Origin: Zhaonella formicivorans
GTDB lineage: Bacteria > Bacillota > DUOV01 > Zhaonellaceae
Direction: 5' to 3'
Length of the DNA stretch: 64,000 bases
Assembly (NCBI RefSeq): GCF_004353525.1
Contig: NZ_CP085524.1
Location: forward strand, 1,708,142 to 1,772,141
Shown here: positions 24,224 through 32,758 of the stretch, piece after piece
Layout of the letters: the number at the start of each line of letters is the position of its first letter
How positions within the stretch are numbered: the first letter of the stretch is position 1
Notes under the pieces: model-generated
The model's input: only the letters and a program-made list of their open reading frames with translations
Database searches by the model: none
What the model was told of the DNA's origin: nothing
Translations under genes and position numbers: made by a program

Positions 24224-25138
24224 CTAGCTATTTTCACAGCTGAGCAAATACTTAAACCTAGCGTCAACCGCTTGTTGAATCAGCTCTAATTCAGACTCAT
24301 TCTCTTTTGCCAACAGGTGGCGGAAACGTTTTTGGGTAGCCAAGTATTCCCTCACCGGTTTGGGTTTTTGCGGTTTGATATTTACCTTGAAAGCAGCCCC
24401 CCCGGTGATTTCGTAGAGGGGAGCGAAATTAGTCTGCACTGCCAGCCTGGCCACCGTCACCGTATCTTTCGGCTCTATGCCCCAGCCCGGGGAGCAAGGA
24501 GAAAGCAAATGGATATAGGAAGGCCCATCCACCTGTAAAGCGGTTTGAACTTTGCGCATGTAATCCAGCGGATAAGCGATGGAGGCCGTGGCTGTATAAG
24601 GGATTCCGTGGGCTGCCATCACCCGGACCATATCCTTTTTCCGTCCCAGAGGACGGGGCTCCCCTTTAGCTTTAGCCCCCACAGGCGTGGTAGTAGTGCT
24701 GGCGCCGTATGGCGTAGCTCCGGACCTTTGCACACCGGTGTTCATGTAACCCTCATTGTCATAACAAATGTACAGAAAACGGTGACCACGGTCCACAGCC
24801 CCCGATAAAGCCTGAAAACCGATATCCACAGTGCCTCCGTCGCCCGCATAAACGATTAAATTGACATCTTCCCTGCGGCCCAAAGCTTTTAGTGCTGCAT
24901 CTATGCCGCTGATAACGGAGCCGGCATTCTCGAAAAGACTGTGAACATATGGAAAGAGCGGAGCCCCGTTATAACCGTAGTTAACGCACATACAACCGGT
25001 AGAGTTAATCATGATGGTTTTTTTGCCGGATATTTTAGTGGCCATCCTGGCCCCGATTACCGCCGCACAACCGGGACATCCTCCACGGCCGTGAGCTACA
25101 AATTCCTCTTCAGGCAAATCAATTAATCTAACCGACAT
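24224..25138 (-). CDS. porB: 2-oxoacid:ferredoxin oxidoreductase, beta (TPP) subunit
   Basis: About 304 residues. CPGCAAVIGARMA near the N-terminus provides cluster-ligand cysteines, and TPP binding is seen at YAGDGGTVDIGFQALSGAV and YDNEGYMNTGVQRSG. ATG at 25138 behind AGGTG is taken rather than GTG at 25147, giving an 11-bp overlap with the alpha gene. The enzyme decarboxylates a 2-oxoacid to acyl-CoA with reduction of ferredoxin. Substrate (pyruvate, branched or aromatic oxoacid) cannot be decided by eye; the location in a catabolic operon suggests a dedicated substrate. Confidence 0.92.
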   Translation of the reverse strand: MSVRLIDLPEEEFVAHGRGGCPGCAAVIGARMATKISGKKTIMINSTGCMCVNYGYNGAPLFPYVHSLFENAGSVISGIDAALKALGRREDVNLIVYAGDGGTVDIGFQALSGAVDRGHRFLYICYDNEGYMNTGVQRSGATPYGASTTTTPVGAKAKGEPRPLGRKKDMVRVMAAHGIPYTATASIAYPLDYMRKVQTALQVDGPSYIHLLSPCSPGWGIEPKDTVTVARLAVQTNFAPLYEITGGAAFKVNIKPQKPKPVREYLATQKRFRHLLAKENESELELIQQAVDARFKYLLSCENS

Positions 25139-26342
25139 GGGCTGCACCTACCTTCCAAATGTCCAACAAATCTTGATTGGCATCCACCCAGATCACCCTG
25201 TCTTTGCCATATCCTGCTTCACTGGCCTCTTGTAAAAGCCGGGCTGACTTAACAACAGTATCAACAGTAATATCCCTTCCGCCCAGCCCGGCAATCAAGT
25301 CCAGCACCAGCGGCTCGTGCTCCAAATGTTTCAAACTTGCCAGCACTTCCTGATAAACTATGCCTGTGCTGCCAAAGGAAATATCCCTATCCAAAACACC
25401 TACCGCTTTGGCGTTCTGCAAAACTTCAGCCAGTTCAGCAAAAGGGAAGGGGCGAAAAGCTTTAATTTTAGCCATGCCCACTTTTAATCCCTCACTGCGT
25501 AAAATATCAATTGATGCTTTAACAGTCCCCATCATGGAACCAAGACCTACCAAAACAAGCTCGGCATCTTCCGTCCGGTAAGTCTCTATCATACCGTAAT
25601 TCCTGCCAAAAATTTGCGCAAAATGGTCCATGGCTTCCTTAATTACTTTTGTAGCCTTTCGCATGCTTTCATGCTTATCCCGCTGGAACTCTTCAAAAGA
25701 GTCAGGAAATGCCATCACATTAAACATCTTAGGACTGGTGAGATCAAGGGTCGGGTAATTGGCCCGAAAAGCAGGCAGAAAGCTTTTTACCTGTTCCGAA
25801 GTTGGCACATCCACAGGTTCAGAAATATGGGAAACGTAAAAGCCGTCAAAGCAGACCATGACCGGTAAAAGTACCCTTTGATCTTCAGCCACCCGGAAAG
25901 CCAGGAGGATAGTATCCAGTACTTCCTGGCAGTTTTCCACGTAAAACTGCAGCCAGCCTGTATCCCTTTGGGCCAATGAATCCTGATGGTCGGCAAAGAT
26001 GCTGACCGGCGATGCCAGAGAACGGTTGGCTACTGCCATCACTATGGGCAAGCGTAGGCCTGAGGCCATAAATAAAACTTCATGCATCAGACACAACCCT
26101 TGTGAACTGCTGGCGGTAAAAGTGCGGGCACCTGCCAGGGAGGCACCGTACGTTGCCGACATGGCGCTGTGTTCACTTTCCACCGGAATCATTTGCGCCT
26201 GTAACTCCCCATTGGCCACAAAGGATGCCAGATACTCCACAATGGAGGTTTGAGGCGTGATGGGATAAGCAGCTACTACATTTACCTCAGCTAATTTAGC
26301 TGCCTCAGCAGCCGCTTTTGTTCCTGACAAATACTGTCTCAT
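25128..26342 (-). CDS. porA: 2-oxoacid:ferredoxin oxidoreductase, alpha subunit
   Basis: About 404 residues: MRQYLSGTKAAAEAAKLAEVNVVAAYPITPQTSIVEYL, then VESEHSAMSATYGASLAGARTFTASSSQGL, typical of POR domain I, and AELVLVGLGSMMGTVKASIDILR...VGMAKIKAFRPFP of the transketolase-C-like domain. ATG at 26342 follows GGGAGGG; the frame runs further upstream into the delta gene. It overlaps the delta subunit by 4 bp. Confidence 0.93.
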   Translation of the reverse strand: MRQYLSGTKAAAEAAKLAEVNVVAAYPITPQTSIVEYLASFVANGELQAQMIPVESEHSAMSATYGASLAGARTFTASSSQGLCLMHEVLFMASGLRLPIVMAVANRSLASPVSIFADHQDSLAQRDTGWLQFYVENCQEVLDTILLAFRVAEDQRVLLPVMVCFDGFYVSHISEPVDVPTSEQVKSFLPAFRANYPTLDLTSPKMFNVMAFPDSFEEFQRDKHESMRKATKVIKEAMDHFAQIFGRNYGMIETYRTEDAELVLVGLGSMMGTVKASIDILRSEGLKVGMAKIKAFRPFPFAELAEVLQNAKAVGVLDRDISFGSTGIVYQEVLASLKHLEHEPLVLDLIAGLGGRDITVDTVVKSARLLQEASEAGYGKDRVIWVDANQDLLDIWKVGAAHVG

Positions 26343-26614
26343 GCCGTTCCCTCCCTGATCATAGTGATGGCCCCTTTCGGGCATTCTACAGCGCATACTC
26401 CGCAGCCTTTGCAGTATCTGTAATCAATTACCATTCCGTCTTCCCGGCTAATCACACCGTCCGGGCAATAGATCCAGCACAACTGGCAGCTGTTGCATTT
26501 TTCCTGATCCAATACAGGTTTTTCTGTGCGGCTCGGCTTATTTTTACGAGAAAAGCCTCCCGGCAACCAAGGGGAAACGGGCCGCTCAACTAACCAAGGA
26601 TGTTTCATCCCCAT
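26339..26614 (-). CDS. porD: 2-oxoacid:ferredoxin oxidoreductase, delta (2x[4Fe-4S]) subunit
   Basis: 91 residues with CNSCQLCWIYCPDG and CKGCGVCAVECPKGA, the two ferredoxin clusters of PorD. The start may be 26614 or the second Met at 26608. It overlaps the gamma gene's 3' end by about 29 bp. Confidence 0.92.
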   Translation of the reverse strand: MGMKHPWLVERPVSPWLPGGFSRKNKPSRTEKPVLDQEKCNSCQLCWIYCPDGVISREDGMVIDYRYCKGCGVCAVECPKGAITMIREGTA

Positions 26615-27167
26615 CCATCCTTTCTACGCTTTGGTAGCCTTTTTCCAAGGCAGCAACATTTGCTTCAGCCAATTTTGAGGGGAATTCCTCAGCAATTACC
26701 TGACATAGAATGTCTTTATCAACCACTGCTTGGACTTTTAAAAGGGCGCCAAGCATAATGGTGTTAAAAATAGGCCGGTTAAAGCACTGATAGCCTAACT
26801 CAGTTGCTTTTATGGGGATAATCTTTGCCCCAAGTTTGCCTAGCTCACTTTCACCCAGAACCTCTGGACTTAATTCCGTATTGACCAGTACCAGGGTAGA
26901 AGTGCTTACCCCTACAGCAACATCGGGATCGCTCAGCAAAATATCATTAAATATCAACAGCGTATCAGGCTTATAAATGTAAGATTTAATCGCTATGGGC
27001 CGGTCATCGATCCTGGTGAAAGCCTTAACAGCTGCGCCACGAATATCGGTGCCAAAAAAAGGGAAAGAGTGGGACCATTTTCCCTGCTTCATGGCAGCTT
27101 TACCTAACAGCTCTGAGGCCACAACCACTCCTTCGCCGCCCAAACCATGTAACCTGATCTCGTACAT
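26586..27167 (-). CDS. porC: 2-oxoacid:ferredoxin oxidoreductase, gamma subunit
   Basis: 193 residues with the family N-terminus YEIRLHGLGGEGVVVASELLGKAAM, then FFGTDIRGAAVKAFTRID, and NTIMLGALLKV. The ATG at 27167 lies five bases after GGAGGA. The order gamma-delta-alpha-beta is common in bacteria and archaea. The gene starts 36 bp after the TRAP permease stop, so transporter and enzyme are probably co-transcribed. Confidence 0.92.
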   Translation of the reverse strand: MYEIRLHGLGGEGVVVASELLGKAAMKQGKWSHSFPFFGTDIRGAAVKAFTRIDDRPIAIKSYIYKPDTLLIFNDILLSDPDVAVGVSTSTLVLVNTELSPEVLGESELGKLGAKIIPIKATELGYQCFNRPIFNTIMLGALLKVQAVVDKDILCQVIAEEFPSKLAEANVAALEKGYQSVERMDGDETSLVS

Positions 27168-27202
27168 GTCCTTCCTCCTTTTCAAAATTTTTACTGATAG
27201 AA

Positions 27203-28531
27203 TTACTTCATTAGCAAGCTTGGCAGCCATGTAACCAGTGGCGGGAAAAGAATGAGCAGTAATATAGTTATTAAGTCACTGATAACAAACGGGAATGAGG
27301 ACCGATAAAGGTCCGAAAAAGCAGTCCCTTCTGGTGCAACACCCTTCATCACAAATAAGAGCAACCCGAACGGCGGGGTAATCAGCCCTATTTCCAAAGC
27401 CAGAAGCATAATCATACCGAACCAGATCGGGTCAAAGCCCAGCTGAGCTGCAATTGGTACAAAGATTGGGACCGTAACCATGATAATGGGGACTGACTCC
27501 ATGATGCAGCCCAAGATCAGAATGATTAGAATCATTAGGGCTAACACTCCCATAGGAGGCAGATTCAACCCCATGGCAAACTCAACGGCTGCCCTGGTTA
27601 ATCCTGAGTAGCTAAGCAGCTGGCTGAAGATCTCTGAACCTCCGATAATAAGGAGCGTCATGGAAGTAATAGTGACAGTTCCTTTTAAGGACTTCAGCAA
27701 CACTTCGCGATTTAAGCTACGATACAATGCAGCCATTATTATGGTGCCGACAGCACCAAGAGCCGCCGCTTCAGTAGGAGTAGCAATTCCCACCAGAAAA
27801 ATTCCTGTAACCAGGAAAATAATGGCGCTTAAAGGAAGTAAATCGACAAAAAACAGCCGAAGTTTTTCCTGTATATTTACTTGTGCGACTTCGTAGTCAG
27901 GGGCCAGTGCCGGATTCAGCTTGACTCTAATTAATATATTAATCATGTAATTTAGAGCGATCAGAAAACCGGGTATGACCCCTGCAATGAGTAAGGGGCC
28001 GATAGGCACTTGGGCTACTGTGCCGTAAATTACAGTGATGTTGCTGGGGGGAATAATCATGGCCAGACTGCCTGAAGCTAAAATCGGGCCGAAACTCATT
28101 GCCTTGCTGTAGCCTCTTTTTTGCATCTCAGGCACAAGTACTGTCCCTAAGACAGCAGTGCTGGCCATGGTAGAGCCGCTCAACAGCCCAAAAAGCGCAC
28201 CGCCTATATTAGATATAATGCTGAGCCTGGCGGGGAGTTTGCCGATTAATTTAGAAAGGGCATCCAGGCTCCGCACAGCTAATCCTGAATGCAGCAGGAC
28301 TTCTCCCATTAACACAAAAAGAGGGATGGGAGACAAACTAAAAGTGCCAATGGAACCAAACAAGCTCATCACTGAAGCATAAGGACCGGTAGGCGAACCT
28401 ATCAATACAATCGAACCTGCCAGCAAGATAAACAGGAAAACAAAAGCAACAGGTAAACCCAGGGCCATGAGGAGTACAAAAGAACCTCCAACAACTGTTA
28501 GCGTACTAGCATACTGTTCCAAGACATTCAC
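27203..28531 (-). CDS. dctM: TRAP transporter large permease DctM
   Basis: 442 residues, about twelve hydrophobic helices, with FVLMGEVLLHSGLAVRSLDAL, LFGLLSGSTMASTAVLGTVLVPEM, LIIPPSNITVIYG and ITPPFGLLLFVMKGV, which are characteristic of the DctM family. Works with DctQ and the DctP binding protein to import a carboxylate with sodium or protons. It directly precedes the Por genes. Confidence 0.94.
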   Translation of the reverse strand: MNVLEQYASTLTVVGGSFVLLMALGLPVAFVFLFILLAGSIVLIGSPTGPYASVMSLFGSIGTFSLSPIPLFVLMGEVLLHSGLAVRSLDALSKLIGKLPARLSIISNIGGALFGLLSGSTMASTAVLGTVLVPEMQKRGYSKAMSFGPILASGSLAMIIPPSNITVIYGTVAQVPIGPLLIAGVIPGFLIALNYMINILIRVKLNPALAPDYEVAQVNIQEKLRLFFVDLLPLSAIIFLVTGIFLVGIATPTEAAALGAVGTIIMAALYRSLNREVLLKSLKGTVTITSMTLLIIGGSEIFSQLLSYSGLTRAAVEFAMGLNLPPMGVLALMILIILILGCIMESVPIIMVTVPIFVPIAAQLGFDPIWFGMIMLLALEIGLITPPFGLLLFVMKGVAPEGTAFSDLYRSSFPFVISDLITILLLILFPPLVTWLPSLLMK

Positions 28532-28584
28532 CTCTCATCGGTTTTTTTGTGATTTTTGCAAGGTAGGTGGCATCTGCTATGATT

Positions 28585-29127
28585 TTACATTTTTTGTGCA
28601 ATACTTCCCTGCTCTATTTTCTCTGTCTCCTCTTTTATTTCACAAATGTTATCCCAAACTTTAAATAGAAATTGGAATGAAACAAAAATAGACATAAGCG
28701 GGATAAACATCAAAGGCAAGTATTTGGGCACCGGTAAAATTTTAGTGAGTAAAACTTGATTGAGATAATTCTCGTATGTAGTCAACCAGCTGTAGTAAAA
28801 AAGCACAATACCAATCAAAACACCGATGGAATTAGTAAATACAGCAACTCTTCTTTTAGCCTTTGGAGACAAGTAATTAGTCATAACATCAACGGCCACA
28901 TGTTTATCATGTTTCAGCACCCAAGGAGCAGCTAAAATTACAGCTAGATAAAGGATGTACTCTTCGATCTCTGTAGCCCATCCTACTGAAAAGTTGAAAT
29001 AATAACGCAAAATAACTGCTAGACAAATCATCAATGCCATCAGTGAAAGCAGGACTCCGCTGATAACCGCCATAGCATCGGTGCTGTAATCTATAACTTT
29101 TCTAAATAAGCTTTTGTTTTTGAGCAT
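28585..29127 (-). CDS. dctQ: TRAP transporter small permease DctQ
   Basis: 180 residues with four helices and VGWATEIEEYILYLAVILAAPWVLKHDKHVAVDV, a typical DctQ core. Its ATG follows AAAGGAGG by about 14 bases. Located between dctM and dctP. Confidence 0.9.
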   Translation of the reverse strand: MLKNKSLFRKVIDYSTDAMAVISGVLLSLMALMICLAVILRYYFNFSVGWATEIEEYILYLAVILAAPWVLKHDKHVAVDVMTNYLSPKAKRRVAVFTNSIGVLIGIVLFYYSWLTTYENYLNQVLLTKILPVPKYLPLMFIPLMSIFVSFQFLFKVWDNICEIKEETEKIEQGSIAQKM

Positions 29128-29215
29128 AGCAATTGTCCCCTCCTCCTTTCAAAACTTGGCCCAACCAATCAGTGAACCTCATGATTTATTTCATTTTGAT
29201 GAGCCGATTATAAAA

Positions 29216-29278
29216 GGAAGGTGTGCCGCACCAAATCTTCTACAAAACCACTTAGTAACGGCGGTACACACACCTTCC
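29216..29278 (-). promoter_or_regulatory. Intercistronic stem-loop between dctP and dctQ
   Basis: GGAAGGTGTG and CACACCTTCC pair across a ~43-base loop just after the dctP stop, followed by TTTTATAA. Such hairpins often stabilise the binding-protein mRNA or cause partial termination so that less permease is made. Confidence 0.7.
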
Positions 29279-29288
29279 CTGAATTTTT

Positions 29289-30332
29289 TTACTTAGGAGT
29301 GGTCAGATCTTTAAGTTTCTGACCCAGTTCAGGTTCTTTCTGAATCATTTCTTTCCAGCCTTCTTCATACGCTGTTGATAAGAGTTTTTCAGCTTGATCA
29401 GGAGGCAACTGAATAACTTCCATTCCCTTTTCTTTAATCTTGGCTGTTTCGTCTGCTACTTTCTGCTCATAGAAATTGTAGGCTTCCTTTTCGGTCTCTT
29501 TCATAATCTCTTCTAACTGCGCACGTACGTCTTCCGGTATCTTGTTCCAAGCGTCTTTATTAATAAAAACTCCCATACCTACCGGATAAAAACCCGGGTC
29601 AATACGATACTTTGTTACTTCGGCCCAGCCGCCGTCAATTATACCTAAAGTTGGCCAGCCAAATCCGTCTACAACTTTCCGTTCCATGGCTGAATAGATT
29701 TCGCCCGGCGGCATGGAGACAGCGCCGGCGCCTAGAGCTTTAAGCAAAGGAACGTAAACCGGAGAGGTCCGAATAGTTTTACCTTTAAAATCTTCCAAAG
29801 TGTTGACTTTGAAATTAGTGTAAAGGGAATAGAGGTAACCGGGACCAGCAGTTTTACCAAGGTAGATGATATTCATCTTCTTCTCAAATTCCTGGCGCAA
29901 GATCTCGTACACGCCTTTTTCCCGCTCATCCATTGGGGATAACTGGCTTAAGTGGAGCGTCTCGGCAACGGGTAGTACATTTTTCGCATAGTTTCCGGGC
30001 AGATGACCTATTTCGAACATACCTTTTCCAAGCATTTCAAACTGATCAAAAGCTTTAATTACGTCGCCTGCTCCTAAGTACTTGATCTCAATTTGATCAC
30101 CAAGCTTTTCCTTGACCTTTTCAGTAAACAACCAAAAACCATCATGCTCAGGTGAATTCTGGTTGAAAGGTGTAACTGCCCGTAGCACTATTTTTTCTTT
30201 TGGGGCTTCCTCACCTTTGCTTGCATCACCGCTTTGCGCTTTTTCACCGGATTGACCACAACCGGCTACTAAGCCAAGTGCGAAAAGCGTGATTGCAACT
30301 AACACAATTATCTTTTGCCAGCTTTTTTTCAT
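29289..30332 (-). CDS. dctP: TRAP transporter substrate-binding lipoprotein DctP
   Basis: 347 residues with a lipoprotein signal (IIVLVAITLFALGLVAGCGQSG, lipobox VAGC). FKVNTLEDFKGKTIRTSPVYVPLLKALGAGAVSMPPGEIYSAMERKVVDGFGWP is the DctP ligand region, whose Arg of KTIRTS normally binds the substrate carboxylate. The ATG at 30332 follows GAGGAGG; the longer frame has no SD. The substrate is likely a carboxylic acid handled by the downstream enzymes. Confidence 0.93.
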   Translation of the reverse strand: MKKSWQKIIVLVAITLFALGLVAGCGQSGEKAQSGDASKGEEAPKEKIVLRAVTPFNQNSPEHDGFWLFTEKVKEKLGDQIEIKYLGAGDVIKAFDQFEMLGKGMFEIGHLPGNYAKNVLPVAETLHLSQLSPMDEREKGVYEILRQEFEKKMNIIYLGKTAGPGYLYSLYTNFKVNTLEDFKGKTIRTSPVYVPLLKALGAGAVSMPPGEIYSAMERKVVDGFGWPTLGIIDGGWAEVTKYRIDPGFYPVGMGVFINKDAWNKIPEDVRAQLEEIMKETEKEAYNFYEQKVADETAKIKEKGMEVIQLPPDQAEKLLSTAYEEGWKEMIQKEPELGQKLKDLTTPK

Positions 30333-30522
30333 AAAGAGACCTCCTCGTATTTTTTTACCCTTTTTAAGCCTGGTGCAACACCTTGGAATTACCGTCCACC
30401 ACCTCCAACGTTGAATCTGGCTACTGAACAGTTTAGTAATGGTTGAAGAATTCAATCTTTTTAAAATAATTACCTTTGGGCAATTGTCCGAAATTTTTCG
30501 AAACTTACTTATGCCTTTTTAC

Positions 30523-30548
30523 GAAAAAAAAGAACCCAATGGGTTCCT
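30523..30548 (-). terminator. Intrinsic terminator after pucR
   Basis: GGAACCCATTGGGTTC hairpin followed by eight T on the minus strand. It separates the regulator from dctP. Confidence 0.9.
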
Positions 30549-32156
30549 TCAACTTATAAATTTATCCAGGCGTATTGCCAGCTGCAAATCAAACAAATCA
30601 TTATGATTCTTTAATTTCTTGTTGGTAATCTCTTCAATCTTTCCCAGGCGGTAATCCAACGTATTCCGGTGTACAAAAAGTGCCCTGGCTGTTTGCCGCA
30701 GATTACAGCCATTTTCAAAGTAGGCTTCCAAAGTTTTTAACAGCTGGGAATCATTTTCCCGATCATACCTTTTCAAAGGTCCTACAGTCTCTTCATAAAA
30801 AACTTTTACCTGAGGAAAATCTTTAACCTCATACAAGCAGCATAAGGCCCCCAATTCTGCAAAAAAGGTTACCCGGCTTTCTTTCATAATGCTACTTCCT
30901 ACTCGGCTGGCTGCTTTCGCTTCTTTATAGGAAAGTGGTATAGATTTTAAGTCATGATATGACCTGCCAACTCCAATTGATAACTTGTGGGTTGCAAAAA
31001 AACTGTTTTCCACCAACTTAGTCAACAAAGCCCTTAATTGTTCTTTCGAATGGTCGCTCACGCCTGCTAAACAAACCAGTTCAGTACCTCGGATTAGGTA
31101 TAAAAGTCCGCCGGGAAAATCTTTAAATAGTTCATCCATTTGGAAGATCATGTCCTCCCGGTTTAGGTGGCCTTCCATAGACCACTCGAGCAGGAAAACC
31201 GCTAAATCGGCTTCAAGCTCAAAATCCAAGGCATGAGCGCGTCGTCTAGCTGCCTCAACAGATTCAATACGGCCAGAGAGTAATTCTTCCAGTAATTCCC
31301 CTTTGCTTCTCCTTTCCGCTTCAAACACAGCATTTTGTTTATTAATTTCCAATGCCGCAACTAACGCAGCCTGCTCACAAGCCATATGGTCCTGCAACGT
31401 AAAATTTTGTTCCGAGCGTAAAACTACAATATAACCTAAGGGTATTTGGCTGCCCACAATGGGGAAAATTACCAGTTCCCAGTCTTTGTAATGAAAGATA
31501 GTCATCTTTAAGTATTCTTTATTCTGAACCTTAGCGTATTTGTTAGTAATTCTTCTTTTTACAGCTTCAAAAATATCTTGCCATGGAAATTCATTCTCAA
31601 CGTCGCTCAAAGACTGAAACAATAACCTGAACCTTGTATCAAAGATGACAACCGGTTTGCCGATTAAATTTGCGAGATCTTTTCCAATCTGAACTATTCC
31701 CTCTCCCTTTAATATTACTTCCAAAAAAAGACGATGAATTTTTTCTGCCCGCTTTAGCTGTTCTACCTGCTGGTTAAGCAGAGTTTCGTAAATAGGCGCC
31801 ATGACGCGGCTTAAAGGCAAATCGGCAGGCAATTCGATTAAAGGAAATTCAAGCCTGTCCGCCAGTTTAAGCATCGCCTCAGGAATTGGTGTTAAATATC
31901 GACCCGACTTAATTGCCAAGGCCGCTACCCCTATTTCAGCCAGCTGGTGTAATAATCTGACCTGAAGTTCCGGGTTATCCCGCAGCGCATATCCCGTAGT
32001 TAATAATAACTCTCCCCCATCAAGCCACTGAACAATATCTGGCACTTCTAAAAAATTCACCCGTGAAATAATTCTTTCTACTCCACTCCCGCCGGCTACT
32101 ACACAATTTACACCAAGGGACAGCTTTGCAAGCGCTTCGCATACAGTCAGACCCAA
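30549..32156 (-). CDS. PucR-family transcriptional regulator
   Basis: 535 residues. The N-terminal PucR domain (VVAGGSGVERIISRVNFLEVPDIVQWLDGGELLLTTGYAL) is followed by a GAF-like middle, and the C-terminal HTH_30 reads LLKTLEAYFENGCNLRQTARALFVHRNTLDYRLGKIEEIT. PucR-type proteins activate catabolic operons (purines, others) in response to intermediates. The start is TTG at 32156 behind GCGGGTG. It sits between the transport/oxidoreductase operon and the hydroxylase/amidohydrolase operon and is the obvious regulator of both. GTTTCACC-type sites near its start may be operators. Confidence 0.88.
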   Translation of the reverse strand: MGLTVCEALAKLSLGVNCVVAGGSGVERIISRVNFLEVPDIVQWLDGGELLLTTGYALRDNPELQVRLLHQLAEIGVAALAIKSGRYLTPIPEAMLKLADRLEFPLIELPADLPLSRVMAPIYETLLNQQVEQLKRAEKIHRLFLEVILKGEGIVQIGKDLANLIGKPVVIFDTRFRLLFQSLSDVENEFPWQDIFEAVKRRITNKYAKVQNKEYLKMTIFHYKDWELVIFPIVGSQIPLGYIVVLRSEQNFTLQDHMACEQAALVAALEINKQNAVFEAERRSKGELLEELLSGRIESVEAARRRAHALDFELEADLAVFLLEWSMEGHLNREDMIFQMDELFKDFPGGLLYLIRGTELVCLAGVSDHSKEQLRALLTKLVENSFFATHKLSIGVGRSYHDLKSIPLSYKEAKAASRVGSSIMKESRVTFFAELGALCCLYEVKDFPQVKVFYEETVGPLKRYDRENDSQLLKTLEAYFENGCNLRQTARALFVHRNTLDYRLGKIEEITNKKLKNHNDLFDLQLAIRLDKFIS

Positions 32157-32157
32157 A

Positions 32158-32257
32158 GTTTCACCCGCCTTTTACCTTTTAAGGATGTTTCACCTATACT
32201 TCTCGACGAGTTGTAAAATTCCTGCCGGTAATTGTTGTTGTCAACTATGGTGAAACA
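32158..32257. promoter_or_regulatory. Candidate operator repeats upstream of pucR
   Basis: TGTTTCACC (32186-32194) and inverted GGTGAAACA (32249-32257), plus a third GTTTCACC at about 32158-32165 overlapping the pucR start. The symmetric pair around the pucR promoter region suggests autoregulation. Not tested. Confidence 0.45.
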
Positions 32258-32288
32258 GAAAGAACATTTTTTTGTATCAACCCGCGAC

Positions 32289-32612
32289 TCAGCTTAAGAA
32301 CATATCGACCAGCTTATAAGTAAGATAAAATGTAGAAAGCATCACCAGCAATGGTGCAATTTGCACTTGGCCTGCTTTAAAAATATGTTTGCGATTTATA
32401 ACTATGGCACTAAACAGCCCAGCTAAAAAAAGCGGCCCGCGAAAGCTCAACAATGGTTCCAACAGGCCCACTGCCCCTGCTGCCCCCAGTCCCCCCAGTG
32501 CCATTGCCAGCAAACAGCAGCTGTGGGGAATAATACCTCCCACAAGTCCCGGCAGCACATTCTGCATTTTAAGCCGTGGTCTGAACGCTAAGGGTATAAC
32601 TATAATCCGCAT
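32289..32612 (-). CDS. Small MerT/MerF-like membrane protein
   Basis: 107 residues with about three helices. The first helix contains GGIIPHSCCLLAMALGGLGAAGAVGLLEPLLSFRGPLFLAG, where a vicinal Cys pair in a Gly/Ala-rich helix followed by a P-LF-G turn resembles mercuric transport proteins MerT/MerF. No merA, merP or MerR gene is nearby. It could carry another soft metal or have an unrelated role. Weak assignment; the gene lies between the BenE terminator and pucR. Confidence 0.55.
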   Translation of the reverse strand: MRIIVIPLAFRPRLKMQNVLPGLVGGIIPHSCCLLAMALGGLGAAGAVGLLEPLLSFRGPLFLAGLFSAIVINRKHIFKAGQVQIAPLLVMLSTFYLTYKLVDMFLS

Positions 32613-32703
32613 TTTCGCTCCCCCTAAGTTTTTGATATAAGATACGCCAGGGGGGTAGGAAATATGTTGATCTAAATTTGAAAATTCGGTGAAATTTTAC
32701 AAA

Positions 32704-32744
32704 GAAAAAAGGTTACAGGGAATGTGAAACACATTCTGTAACCT
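32704..32744 (-). terminator. Intrinsic terminator after benE-like gene
   Basis: AGGTTACAGAATGTG and CACATTCCCTGTAACCT form a long stem with a T-run. It ends the creatininase-to-BenE operon. Confidence 0.92.
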
Positions 32745-32758
32745 CTGTTCCTGCGCAC

